From assembly GCA_020432165.1 (NCBI GenBank), contig JAGQGU010000005.1:122188-186187 (forward strand): a stretch of 64,000 nt of DNA. Reading direction: 5' to 3'. Of this stretch, positions 8,281-16,591 are shown piece after piece (positions within the stretch are counted from its first letter, which is position 1; the number at the start of each line of letters is the position of its first letter). The DNA comes from Thermomicrobiales bacterium (GTDB taxonomy: Bacteria; Chloroflexota; Chloroflexia; Thermomicrobiales; UBA6265). A program made the position numbers and the translations under genes. The notes beneath the pieces were generated by a model. The model was not told the origin of the DNA, searched no databases, and saw nothing but the letters and a program-made list of their open reading frames with translations.

Positions 8281-10437
8281 ATGAGCCACTCGCAACTGCC
8301 CTTTGCCGAACGCTATGCGCAGGCGCTGGAGAATCAACAGCAGAGCACCTACCTCAGCAACTTCCAACAAAGCTGGCGGGTGACACGTGATGCGCAATTT
8401 GAGACAGTAAGTTTCGTCGAGCAACGCACCCGCATGAAAGCCGCCAAAACAGAAGCTATCGATAATCTCGATCGCTATCTGGAGCAGTTCATCGCGCAAG
8501 CTGAACACGCGGGCACGCATGTCCACATCGCTGAGACTGCCGAAGACGCAACTCGCATTGTGCGCGAGATTGCCCAACGGCACGAAATCAAACTGGTCGC
8601 CAAATCGAAGTCGATGGTAAGCGAGGAGATATTTCTCAACGAAGCATTGGCTGAAGATGGTGTGACCGCCATTGAAACGGATCTGGGTGAGTGGATCGTG
8701 CAGTTACGGCACGAACGTCCCAGCCATATGGTGATGCCAGCCATTCACCTCAGCCGCAAGGAAGTTGGTGAAGTTTTCACCGAGCACTTTGGTCGGGCGA
8801 TCTCGATGGATGATGTGGGCGAACAGGTCCGTGTGGCCCGTGATGAGATTCGCGATCTCTTCTTCAACGCCGGTATGGGTGTAACGGGAGCCAATGCCCT
8901 CATTGCTGAAAGTGGCACCGTGATGATGGTGACCAACGAAGGCAATGGCCGGCTTACGTCGTCTATCCCGCCGGTCCACGTTGTGTTGGCTGGCATCGAG
9001 AAACTGGTGCCAAACTATGAGGATGCGATGACCCAGGTGCGTCTGCTGGCGCGCAACGCGACCAGTCAACGCATCACGGTCTATACAACCTTCATTCAGG
9101 GTCCGACACCGGGACATGAGCAGCACATCGTGCTGGTGGATAACGGTCGCAGGAAAATGCGCGAGCTACCGGAGTTTCGGGAAGCACTGCACTGTATCCG
9201 CTGCGCGGCCTGCGCCAATGTTTGTCCGCCCTATCGGGAAGTTGGTGGTCATGTCTTCGGGCATGTTTATACCGGTGCCATTGGCCTGGTGGTGACACCC
9301 TTTCTCCATTCGCTCGATGATATTGCGGGGGCGCAGAGCCTCTGCCTAAGCTGCAACGCCTGCGAAACGGTCTGCCCGGTGGAAATCCCACTCGCCCGCC
9401 AGATATTGGATGTGCGGGACATGGTGGTGCAGAAGAAGGGCATGAAGCGAGCCAAACAGATCATCATGTCAGCCTATGCCAGGCCAAATCTGATAAATGT
9501 GCTCTTCAAGATCGGGAGCAAGGCGCAGAAGCCGATGGTCAGCCGCGGTCATTTTGTTCGACTCCGAAAAATGCCGATCATCAATAAGCAAACGATCTGG
9601 CGCAGCTTCCCGGCTCTGGCTGATCCACGCCTCACCGATCAGGTTCAGTCAGTAAGCCCGGCGCAGCCAAGGATTCCGAGCGCAGTCACGGGCCAACGGG
9701 TCGCCCTCTTCCCCGGTTGTATGACCGATCGCCTCTATCCCGAGCAGGGCAAGGCGACGATCACCGTGCTCAACGCTCTGGGAGTCGAGGTAATCTATCC
9801 TCCGCAATTGCATTGCTGCGGGTTGATCCCTTTCAACTCCGGCGATGTGGCCGATGCGCGTTCGCTGGCCCTGCGAACACTCTCCCAATTGGAAGCCCTT
9901 GATGTGGATGTCATCATCTCACCGAGCGCAAGCTGTGTAGCCATGCTCGCGCAAGACTACCTGCATCTCTTCCGCAACGATGCCGAAAATCTTGTTCGAG
10001 CGGAAGCACTCAGTAGCAAGGTCATGGATCTCACCACCTATCTGGTCAAGGAAGCCGAACTTGCTCCCGGGATTCTCTCCGGAGTGACGCCGCGCGAGAT
10101 CACCTATCACGACAGTTGTCAGGGGCTCAATGCTCTTGGCCTCAAGGCGGAGCCGCGCTATCTGATCGAAGAGGTGATGGGTGATACCATCGTGGAGCTG
10201 CCGGAAACGCTTTGTTGCGGATTCGGTGGATCGTTCAGTATCGAACAGCCCCAGCTTTCCAAACGACTCATGGATCGGAAGCTCAATGCCGCCGAGGGCA
10301 CGGGCACACGTACCATCGTGACCGACAATCAGGGCTGTATCATGCATCTGCGCGGCGGGATCGATGCAGAGGGCCGCAGACTTGAGGTCAGGCATATCGT
10401 CGAACTCATCGCCGAACGCGTTGAGCATCAGGGATAG
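8281..10437 (+). CDS. lutBA: fused LutB-LutA iron-sulfur oxidoreductase
   Basis: 718 aa. Residues 1-300 form a LUD domain like LutB, with ANALIAESGTVMM. Two 4Fe-4S motifs follow, CIRCAACANVCPP at about 304 and CLSCNACETVCPVEIP at about 357. From about 475 the protein is LutA/GlpC-like, with two cysteine-rich CCG domains (PGCM and LHCCG, then DSCQG and LCCGFGG). In Bacillus LutA (about 240 aa) and LutB (about 475 aa) are separate proteins and the lengths add up to this one. Role: cytoplasmic oxidation of lactate, with electrons probably passed to quinone. The gene sits behind a GntR regulator and LutC. Confidence 0.88.
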   Translation: MSHSQLPFAERYAQALENQQQSTYLSNFQQSWRVTRDAQFETVSFVEQRTRMKAAKTEAIDNLDRYLEQFIAQAEHAGTHVHIAETAEDATRIVREIAQRHEIKLVAKSKSMVSEEIFLNEALAEDGVTAIETDLGEWIVQLRHERPSHMVMPAIHLSRKEVGEVFTEHFGRAISMDDVGEQVRVARDEIRDLFFNAGMGVTGANALIAESGTVMMVTNEGNGRLTSSIPPVHVVLAGIEKLVPNYEDAMTQVRLLARNATSQRITVYTTFIQGPTPGHEQHIVLVDNGRRKMRELPEFREALHCIRCAACANVCPPYREVGGHVFGHVYTGAIGLVVTPFLHSLDDIAGAQSLCLSCNACETVCPVEIPLARQILDVRDMVVQKKGMKRAKQIIMSAYARPNLINVLFKIGSKAQKPMVSRGHFVRLRKMPIINKQTIWRSFPALADPRLTDQVQSVSPAQPRIPSAVTGQRVALFPGCMTDRLYPEQGKATITVLNALGVEVIYPPQLHCCGLIPFNSGDVADARSLALRTLSQLEALDVDVIISPSASCVAMLAQDYLHLFRNDAENLVRAEALSSKVMDLTTYLVKEAELAPGILSGVTPREITYHDSCQGLNALGLKAEPRYLIEEVMGDTIVELPETLCCGFGGSFSIEQPQLSKRLMDRKLNAAEGTGTRTIVTDNQGCIMHLRGGIDAEGRRLEVRHIVELIAERVEHQG

Positions 10438-10440
10438 AGA

Positions 10441-10923
10441 TTGAAGAACCGCATCGCCAACGGAATCACCTGGGATATTTACACCATCATCATCGTCGCC
10501 CTGATACCGGTAATTCTCGTGGCTGCCTGGGGTATGAGCTGGTGGAACGAGCGCGAACTCCACGCGGAGCAGTGCTCCGTTGCGTTGGAATGGTTGCAGG
10601 AGAGCGAGGATCTTCTGCCGCTCTATGAACGCGCCGATACCATGGCCGATATCGATCCCTGGATAAACAGTATTGATGCGCTCAACTCACCATCGTCCGC
10701 AGGCACGCTACGCTGGGGGATTCTTCAATCGGCGCGCTACTTCCTCGCCTACTATCCAAATGTCCGTATCGAAGAAAATGGGGAACTTAATCCGGCGGAC
10801 GGGATCCATTCACGCGACATTATTGGAGGCACGGAACAGTTGATAGACCATTGTCCGGAGGTGGCCCCTCTTCTTCCCGTCGCCTTTCCCATGATCTTCA
10901 CCCAGGAGCCCGTGATTGAGTAA
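10441..10923 (+). CDS. small membrane-anchored protein of unknown function
   Basis: 160 aa starting at TTG 10441, 3 bases after the lutBA stop, so part of that operon. One clear membrane segment lies near the N-terminus (about 14-36, [19 protein letters not shown]), followed by a polar, acidic domain of about 120 residues. Two cysteines are seen (in AEQCSVAL and DHCPEV). I do not recognise a family. Its 3' end overlaps the moaC start by 8 bases. Translational coupling to moaC is likely, but no function can be inferred. Confidence 0.65.
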   Translation: MKNRIANGITWDIYTIIIVALIPVILVAAWGMSWWNERELHAEQCSVALEWLQESEDLLPLYERADTMADIDPWINSIDALNSPSSAGTLRWGILQSARYFLAYYPNVRIEENGELNPADGIHSRDIIGGTEQLIDHCPEVAPLLPVAFPMIFTQEPVIE

Positions 10924-11518
10924 GTTAAGCCATATCACCGAATCCGGAGCACACATGGTGAATGTCTCCGACAAAGATGAGACCCGGCGGGTTGCGGTGG
11001 CAACGGGCAGCATTCGGATGCAGCCGCAGACCATCGACATGATTCGTGAAGGTCGCGCGAAGAAAGGCGATGTGCTCGGCGTGGCGCAGGTAGCGGGCAT
11101 CATGGCAGCGAAGCGCACACCAGACATTATTCCCATGTGTCATCCATTGCTTCTAACCGGGGTAGAGGTTGATTTTTCGCTGGGCAGCGAGACAATCGAT
11201 ATTATTGCCACAGTGCGAACCACTGGCAAAACTGGCGTGGAAATGGAAGCGTTGCACGCGGTGAGTGCGGCAGCGCTCACGATTTACGACATGGTCAAGG
11301 CGGTTGATAGAGGCATGACGATAGAGAAGATCCAACTAGCAGAAAAGAGCGGTGGCGCATCCGGAGATTGGCAACGGGCTACCGACGCGATGTGCGATGA
11401 CGGCGTCTGTGCTGTACCGGGAATGAGTGATGAAGGCGCTATCGATCTCCAGGCCCTGGCGGGCATCGGAGTCCCGGAAACCCCGACAGAGTCAGAGAAA
11501 CAGAATGCTGATTCCTGA
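10916..11518 (+). CDS. moaC: cyclic pyranopterin monophosphate synthase MoaC
   Basis: Converts the 3',8-cyclo-GTP product of MoaA into cPMP in molybdenum cofactor synthesis. 200 aa, about 40 longer than usual because of a C-terminal tail containing [10 protein letters not shown]. Key motifs are [17 protein letters not shown] at the start, [26 protein letters not shown], and [11 protein letters not shown], which contains the conserved lysine. The TTG start at 10916 overlaps the preceding gene. No other moa gene is in the window. It is joined to the lactate operon by overlap rather than by obvious function. Confidence 0.93.
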   Translation: MSKLSHITESGAHMVNVSDKDETRRVAVATGSIRMQPQTIDMIREGRAKKGDVLGVAQVAGIMAAKRTPDIIPMCHPLLLTGVEVDFSLGSETIDIIATVRTTGKTGVEMEALHAVSAAALTIYDMVKAVDRGMTIEKIQLAEKSGGASGDWQRATDAMCDDGVCAVPGMSDEGAIDLQALAGIGVPETPTESEKQNADS

Positions 11519-11551
11519 CGAAAGACTGTCCCGCTAACTGCTGAAATTGCG

Positions 11552-11603
11552 TACACTTGCTGCAGAGGTGTGTCGGACAAGACGGAATGAACCGCTCCGA
11601 CAC
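11552..11603 (+). promoter_or_regulatory. leader of sdhDC with -10-like box and inverted repeat
   Basis: A -10-like TACACT lies at 11552-11557. An 8-bp inverted repeat follows, GTGTCGGA (11570-11577) and TCCGACAC (11596-11603). The same leader contains the AATGTATACA box at 11631-11640, 27 bases before the ATG, identical to the box in front of gntR. Promoter position is a weak call; the repeats are seen directly. Confidence 0.4.
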
Positions 11604-11667
11604 AGGGTAGAGGACGGCGGGCCGCTGAGGAATGTATACAGCACGGTCCGAACAGGAGAGGTAGACG

Positions 11668-12561
11668 ATGGCAGTCACCACGAGAGACCAGTTGCAGAAG
11701 GCTCCTTCTGCCGGGCTTATTCCCGGTACGGAGCGAGCATTCTGGTACTTTTTGCGGATTTCCGGATTGCTGCTGGTGGTGCTGGCGTTCGGTCACCTCT
11801 TCATCACCCACTACGTCAATGTACCAAGCCAGACTGTCTTCGACTGGGTGGCTAATCGCTGGGCGAATCCACTTTGGCGTACATTCGATCTCCTGCTCCT
11901 CTTCTCGGCAGTGTGGCACGGCATCATTGGTTTACGCATGATCGCGACCGATTTGGTGAATAATCCACGTGGCCGACAGATTGCGTATGGCGTTCTCTGG
12001 GTGATCGGTGCGGTCTTCTCGGTTATGGGCACGGTTACTATCTTCACTTTCGATGAAGAGGCCGCCGCCAACAACACCGGACCACTTTCTGGCAAGCTCT
12101 GGATCGGCGATATCATCGGCTATTCGCTCTTCGTTTTCGCCGCAGTTATCTATATCGCGGTGATTCTGCTGGCCGTTTGGGTCATTCAGAATCTGAGGAA
12201 CGATCAGGTGCCCGTGTATAACGGCGACACTGGGCAATACGCCTGGATTCTTCACCGCGCTACCGGTGCTGGTATCGTCTTCTTCCTGCTCGTGCATATC
12301 ATCGATATCATGCTGATCGGGTTGGGTAGCGATGTTTACAACCATACCGTCAGCTTCTATGCAAACTGGTTCATCATCCCGATGGAGATCTTCCTGGTGG
12401 GCGCGGTCATTTATCACTCGCTCAATGGCTTGCGTGTGATCATGATCAACTTCACCGAAAGCGGTCCCGTGAAGGAAGCAAAAGCGTTCTGGTGGGTATT
12501 GGCCGGAACAATCCTGCTAACCATTCCGAGCGGCATCGTGATTCTGATTCACGAGTTGTAG
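11668..12561 (+). CDS. sdhDC: fused succinate dehydrogenase membrane anchor (SdhD-SdhC)
   Basis: 297 aa with about seven membrane segments (near 25-47, 68-92, 102-127, 148-175, 195-220, 235-258, 275-295). The N-terminal half resembles SdhD, with His43 and His84 as haem candidates. The C-terminal half resembles the cytochrome b556 subunit SdhC, with ILHRATG like the quinone-site motif and YHSLNGLR with a haem-ligand-type histidine. Such subunits anchor SdhAB and pass electrons to quinone. No sdhA or sdhB follows; a terminator does. Ribosome site GAGAGGTAG. SDH is preferred over other cytochrome b anchors because both halves match. Confidence 0.82.
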   Translation: MAVTTRDQLQKAPSAGLIPGTERAFWYFLRISGLLLVVLAFGHLFITHYVNVPSQTVFDWVANRWANPLWRTFDLLLLFSAVWHGIIGLRMIATDLVNNPRGRQIAYGVLWVIGAVFSVMGTVTIFTFDEEAAANNTGPLSGKLWIGDIIGYSLFVFAAVIYIAVILLAVWVIQNLRNDQVPVYNGDTGQYAWILHRATGAGIVFFLLVHIIDIMLIGLGSDVYNHTVSFYANWFIIPMEIFLVGAVIYHSLNGLRVIMINFTESGPVKEAKAFWWVLAGTILLTIPSGIVILIHEL

Positions 12562-12588
12562 AATCCCAAGTCACCTTGATATGCAAGC

Positions 12589-12618
12589 GAAGATCCGGGC
12601 TGATTGGCCCGAATCTTC
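12589..12618 (+). terminator. terminator after sdhDC
   Basis: Stem GAAGATCCGGGC (12589-12600) pairs with GCCCGAATCTTC (12607-12618) with one mismatch and a short loop, followed by TTCTCATCTT. It lies 27 bases after the stop codon. Confidence 0.75.
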
Positions 12619-12719
12619 TTCTCATCTTCGGAAACTGGTTCAACGATGATTTACACGGTCACCGCATATAGAATTATCTGTACCGACAAAATGCGTGGAG
12701 ACGAGTGGTGGTGAGGTAG

Positions 12720-12761
12720 ACCCGGGCCTCGTAGCAGCGAAGCTGCGCGAGTTGCCCGGGT
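12720..12761 (+). repeat. nested palindromic element, copy 1
   Basis: 42-nt hairpin with the outer stem ACCCGGGC/GCCCGGGT, then CTCG/CGAG, then an inner stem GCAGC-GAA-GCTGC. The same outer framework with a different inner stem is found at 42690-42732, and an inverted relative at 12826-12876. Copies 1 and 3 share the downstream sequence TCAACTCCGCC. Conserved outer parts with a compensated inner stem point to selection on the folded form. Confidence 0.7.
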
Positions 12762-12825
12762 TCATGTGCTCTGCGGTGTTCAACTCCGCCGCCTGCGCCA
12801 GGATTTCTCGCTGGGTAGCTACTGG

Positions 12826-12876
12826 AACCCGCCCAACTCGCCGCGACGTCCCGTCGCTGGCGAGGGACGAGTCTAC
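12826..12876 (-). repeat. nested palindromic element, copy 2 (inverted)
   Basis: Reads AACCCGCCCAACTCG, then an inner stem CCGCGACG-TCC-CGTCGCTGG, then CGAGGGACGAGTCTAC. Taken on the opposite strand, copies 1 and 3 show the same order (AACCCGGGCAACTCG, stem, CGAGGC, GTCTAC). It is therefore inverted relative to copy 1, like the paired arrangement of REP doublets. Confidence 0.55.
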
Positions 12877-12958
12877 TTTTCGCCCTCGATATCCAGCTGA
12901 AGGGCATTTGTCGGTACCGATGATACAGAATGCGGTGCTACGGTTATATTCGGCACAT

Positions 12959-13531
12959 CTACCGCTGTTCGCGGAGAAGTAGCGCCCAATCGGCAAGGTT
13001 CTCGATGAGAGATTTGACCTGCTCGCGCGCAGTGTGATCGGTGAGTTCTCCAAGTTGATTGAACTTGTCCTCGGCGAACGTAACGTAGACTTCCGGCTCA
13101 GGGATCACCAGAGCGCCCATGCTGAGAAAGATCTGACGCAGATGCATCTGCGCACGCACGGTACCATTCCGGTCCACACTCGCACTGGCCATGCCCACCG
13201 GTTTACCGCGCAGGAAGGAGCGCCCTTTGGGGATAGCAGCCCAATCGAGGGCATTCTTCAGCACACCCGGTATGGAATAGGTATACTCCGGCGTCACGAT
13301 CAGCACAGCATCGGCTTTTCGCAGCGCTGCCCGAAAATCGCGCACAGTGGGCATACCCTCACCATCCGCGTGATCAGGATTGTAGAAGGGTAGCGTTTGA
13401 ATAGGGAACTCGGTGATGTGAACATCGTCGGGTTGAAGCAACATCGCCGTGCGTAACAGACCACGATTGTAGCTGCGCTCCCGCATACTACCAACCAGCG
13501 CGATGATTTCGATGCGATCGTCACGATCCAC
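12959..13531 (-). CDS. NADPH-dependent FMN reductase-like flavoprotein
   Basis: 190 aa, flavodoxin-like fold. The FMN phosphate loop GSMRERSYNRGL is at about 14-25 and the family motif TPEYTYSIPGVLKNALDW at about 80-97. Members reduce FMN, quinones, chromate or azo compounds with NAD(P)H; the true substrate here is not known. The likely start is GTG at 13531. The gene faces sdhDC across the repeat-bearing interval and diverges from aconitase. Confidence 0.88.
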   Translation of the reverse strand: MDRDDRIEIIALVGSMRERSYNRGLLRTAMLLQPDDVHITEFPIQTLPFYNPDHADGEGMPTVRDFRAALRKADAVLIVTPEYTYSIPGVLKNALDWAAIPKGRSFLRGKPVGMASASVDRNGTVRAQMHLRQIFLSMGALVIPEPEVYVTFAEDKFNQLGELTDHTAREQVKSLIENLADWALLLREQR

Positions 13532-13664
13532 GTATCGTTCCCCTCACCCCCCAGCTAAAGAACAACTGCCGCTCAATAGTATCGCACGTGCAAATAGATG
13601 GATACACCGTGCAATCTGGTGAAATACCGGAAATCAGGCACCGTGAATCACAAAATCTGACCTA

Positions 13665-13802
13665 CAATAGCAAGTGAACAGATGGCACACACTCCCATCG
13701 GACGTCGCTACGTTCGGTGGCGGGCGGCAGCGTTGCCAGCCCGCAGCTGTGATCGATGCGCGGGAGAGGCGTTTGATCACGCAAACAGAAAGGTCTCCTT
13801 TC
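13665..13802 (+). promoter_or_regulatory. aconitase promoter and structured leader
   Basis: A -10-like TACAAT is at 13665-13670. The leader then holds three hairpins: CGGGCGGCA/TGCCAGCCCG (13721-13743), GTGATC...GATCAC with an inner ATGC/GCGT helix (13749-13780), and GAAAGG-TCT-CCTTTC (13788-13802). The last contains the only purine-rich ribosome site, just before the ATG at 13805, so folding would hide it. Translational control is inferred from this arrangement. I do not recognise a known riboswitch class. Confidence 0.5.
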
Positions 13803-13804
13803 AC

Positions 13805-16525
13805 ATGAGCCAGTTCACCAACGATCCGTTCGGCGCGAAATCCTCGCTTTCGCTTGGCGATGGCAGCGAGGTCAGCTACTACCGCCTGCAAAAGCTGGTA
13901 GATGATGGCGTGCTTGATTCTATTGATCGCTTGCCGATGACCGTGCGTATTCTCCTGGAGAATGTGCTCCGGAGTGCCGGTGGCGAGTTCACCAGCATGG
14001 AGCATGTCACCCAGTTGGCCAAATGGCAGCCAACAGCTGGTGGAGCCTTGGGCGACGATTTCGAACTGCCCTTTATGCCCGCGCGCGTGGTGTTGCAGGA
14101 CTTCACCGGTGTCCCCTGTGTGGTGGATCTCGCAGCGATGCGTGATGCCGTGGCCACCCTCGGTGGCGATGTAAGCAAGATCAATCCCCTGGTACCAGTC
14201 GATCTTGTTATCGATCACTCGGTGCAGGTGGATAACTTCGGGACGAATCTCGCCTTCTTCAAGAACATGTCCCTGGAGTACGAGCGCAATCACGAACGCT
14301 ACGCCCTGCTTCGCTGGGCTCAGGGTGCCTTCCAGAACTTCCGCGCCGTGCCACCAGGCACCGGTATCGTGCACCAGGTGAATCTGGAGTACATCGCCAA
14401 CGTGGTTGGTAGTCGCGAGGAGAATGGCGAAACCGTCGTCTTCCCGGATACCGTGGTCGGCACCGATAGTCACACCACCATGATCAACGGCCTTGGTGTG
14501 CTCGGCTGGGGTGTGGGCGGTATCGAAGCCGAGGCGGTCATGCTCGGACAGCCGCTCTATCAGCTCGCGCCAGATGTGGTCGGATTCAAGTTCGTCGGCG
14601 AACTGAACGCCGGCACCACTGCTACTGATCTGGTGCTCACCGTCACCGAAATGCTGCGCAAGCATGGTGTGGTTGGCAAATTCGTGGAGTACTACGGACA
14701 CGGACTCAGCAATCTCAGCCTGGCCGATCGCGCCACCATCGCTAATATGGCACCCGAATATGGGGCCACAGCCGGTCTCTTCCCGATTGATGACGAGACG
14801 CTCTCCTATCTGCGGCTGACGGGCCGCGACGATGCGCTGGTGGAGTTGGTGGAAGCATATGCCAGGGCCCAGCATCTCTTCCGCACCGACGATATGCCCG
14901 ATCCGCAGTTCAACGAGACGCTGGAGCTTGATCTCAGCACGGTCGAGCCAAGCCTGGCGGGACCGCGTCGACCGCAGGATCGCTTGCCACTCAGCGGTAT
15001 CAAAAGCACGTTCCGCAGCAACTATGCCGATCGCATTGGCGGTAGCAGTGAGGATCCCGATCTCCCCCACGTCGATATCAAGATGGATGGTGCCGAGGTA
15101 CCGTTGGGACACGGTTCGGTCGCAATCGCGGCCATCACGAGCTGCACCAATACCAGTAATCCCAGTGTGATGATCGGTGCTGGTCTCCTTGCCAAGAAAG
15201 CTGTCGAGCGCGGTCTTGATGTCGCACCGTATGTGAAGACATCGCTGGCACCCGGTAGCCAGGTGGTGACGCGCTATCTCGAGCAGAGCGGTGTGTTGCC
15301 GTATCTGAGCGCGCTCGGATTCCAGGTTGTGGGGTATGGGTGTACAACCTGTATCGGCAACTCCGGTCCACTGCCACCGGTTGTAGCCGAAGCGGTGGAT
15401 GCCAACGATCTCGTGGTGGCGAGCGTGCTTAGCGGCAATCGCAACTTCGAGGGTCGCGTGCATCCGCAGGTACGCGCAAGCTTCCTTGCAAGTCCGCCGC
15501 TGGTAGTCGCTTTCGCGCTGGCGGGCACAGTCGATATTGATCTCGCCCACGATCCCATCGGTATCGATCCGAATGGCGATCCGGTCATGCTGGCCGATAT
15601 CTGGCCGAGCCGTGAAGAAGTGGCTGAGGCCATGAGCACCAGTGTCACTCCGGAGATGTTCCGCGAGGAATACGCAACGGTATTTACCGGCGATGAGCAT
15701 TGGCAGAATCTGCCGGTGCCAGAGGGTGATCTCTTCAGCTGGGATATCAGCAGTACCTATGTGCGCAAGCCGAGCTTCTTTGAGGGACTCTCCCCTGATC
15801 CGGAGCCAGTGGACGATGTGGTGCGCGCACGCGTATTGGCATTGCTCGGCGATTCGGTTACGACGGATCACATCAGCCCGGCGGGTTCGATTGCCAAGGA
15901 CAGCCCGGCGGCACAGTATCTGCATAACATGGATGTGAAGCCATACGAGTTCAACAGCTATGGCAGCCGCCGTGGTAACCACGAGGTTATGGTGCGAGGA
16001 ACGTTTGCCAATATCCGTCTGCGCAACCAGATTGCGGAGGGCAAGGAAGGTAACTGGACGAAGTTCTTCCCCACCGATGAACTGATGACCATCTGGGAAG
16101 CCAGCATGCGTTACCAGGAGATGGGCACCGATTTGGTGGTGATTGCGGGCAAGGAGTACGGCACGGGCTCGAGTCGGGACTGGGCGGCCAAGGGTACGCT
16201 GATGCTCGGCGTGAAGGCCGTGATTGCCGAGAGCTTCGAGCGCATTCACCGCAGTAATCTGGTGGGTATGGGTGTACTGCCACTGCAGTTCCAGCCCGGC
16301 GAGAATGCGGCGACACTCGGCCTAACTGGCGAGGAGATCATTGATATCCCCAATATCGATGCGCAACTATCGCCGAAGGGGCTGATCACTGTCACCGCGA
16401 CCAGGCCGGATGGTGCGGTAATCAGCTTCGATGCCATTCTGCGCGTCGATAGCAATGTGGATATCAACTACATGCGCAACGGCGGCATCCTGCAGACAGT
16501 GCTGCGACGACTGACGCAGGCGTAA
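13805..16525 (+). CDS. acnA: aconitate hydratase (AcnA type)
   Basis: Citrate-isocitrate isomerisation in the TCA cycle with a labile 4Fe-4S cluster; 906 aa, the usual AcnA length. Cluster cysteines appear in AAITSCTNTSNPS (about 447) and YGCTTCIGNSGPL (about 513-516). The swivel domain shows YGTGSSRDWAAKG and IHRSNLVGMGVLPLQF. The ATG at 13805 is chosen because the family N-terminus (FGAKSSLSLGDG) follows it, although the frame is open upstream. It is monocistronic with its own terminator. Iron or oxidative control is plausible given the leader. Confidence 0.97.
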   Translation: MSQFTNDPFGAKSSLSLGDGSEVSYYRLQKLVDDGVLDSIDRLPMTVRILLENVLRSAGGEFTSMEHVTQLAKWQPTAGGALGDDFELPFMPARVVLQDFTGVPCVVDLAAMRDAVATLGGDVSKINPLVPVDLVIDHSVQVDNFGTNLAFFKNMSLEYERNHERYALLRWAQGAFQNFRAVPPGTGIVHQVNLEYIANVVGSREENGETVVFPDTVVGTDSHTTMINGLGVLGWGVGGIEAEAVMLGQPLYQLAPDVVGFKFVGELNAGTTATDLVLTVTEMLRKHGVVGKFVEYYGHGLSNLSLADRATIANMAPEYGATAGLFPIDDETLSYLRLTGRDDALVELVEAYARAQHLFRTDDMPDPQFNETLELDLSTVEPSLAGPRRPQDRLPLSGIKSTFRSNYADRIGGSSEDPDLPHVDIKMDGAEVPLGHGSVAIAAITSCTNTSNPSVMIGAGLLAKKAVERGLDVAPYVKTSLAPGSQVVTRYLEQSGVLPYLSALGFQVVGYGCTTCIGNSGPLPPVVAEAVDANDLVVASVLSGNRNFEGRVHPQVRASFLASPPLVVAFALAGTVDIDLAHDPIGIDPNGDPVMLADIWPSREEVAEAMSTSVTPEMFREEYATVFTGDEHWQNLPVPEGDLFSWDISSTYVRKPSFFEGLSPDPEPVDDVVRARVLALLGDSVTTDHISPAGSIAKDSPAAQYLHNMDVKPYEFNSYGSRRGNHEVMVRGTFANIRLRNQIAEGKEGNWTKFFPTDELMTIWEASMRYQEMGTDLVVIAGKEYGTGSSRDWAAKGTLMLGVKAVIAESFERIHRSNLVGMGVLPLQFQPGENAATLGLTGEEIIDIPNIDAQLSPKGLITVTATRPDGAVISFDAILRVDSNVDINYMRNGGILQTVLRRLTQA

Positions 16526-16548
16526 ATCCACTCACTCACAATCAATGA

Positions 16549-16576
16549 CAAAGGCGAACCGGTCGGCTCGCCTTTG
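16549..16576 (+). terminator. terminator after aconitase
   Basis: Perfect 9-bp stem CAAAGGCGA/TCGCCTTTG with a 10-base loop that can pair further, followed by TTGTATTAG. It lies 24 bases after the stop codon. Confidence 0.8.
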
Positions 16577-16591
16577 TTGTATTAGCCAAGA

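Larger units (their letters stand above)
12562..12958. other. non-coding interval with inverted palindromic elements
   Basis: 397 bases between the sdhDC stop and the FMN reductase stop. After the terminator it holds two related nested palindromes in opposite orientation (12720-12761 and 12826-12876), separated by about 65 bases. A 137-codon frame crosses the interval on the minus strand, but it simply reads through the repeats and resembles no protein. No promoter is needed here because the flanking genes converge. Confidence 0.6.

Noticed and set aside
12640..13053. 137-codon minus-strand frame in the repeat interval
   Set aside because: It reads through the palindromic elements and into the FMN reductase gene; the part resembling the glycosyltransferase is only the shared repeat.
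13749..13780. Glycine riboswitch suggested by GCGCGGGAGAG before acnA
   Set aside because: The other conserved parts of the glycine aptamer (for example the CCGAAGG element) are missing, so only a generic structured leader is claimed.
13634..16249. 871-codon minus-strand frame
   Set aside because: It is antisense to aconitase and is His- and Arg-rich as expected from the reverse of a GC-rich coding frame. It has no motif and no ribosome site.
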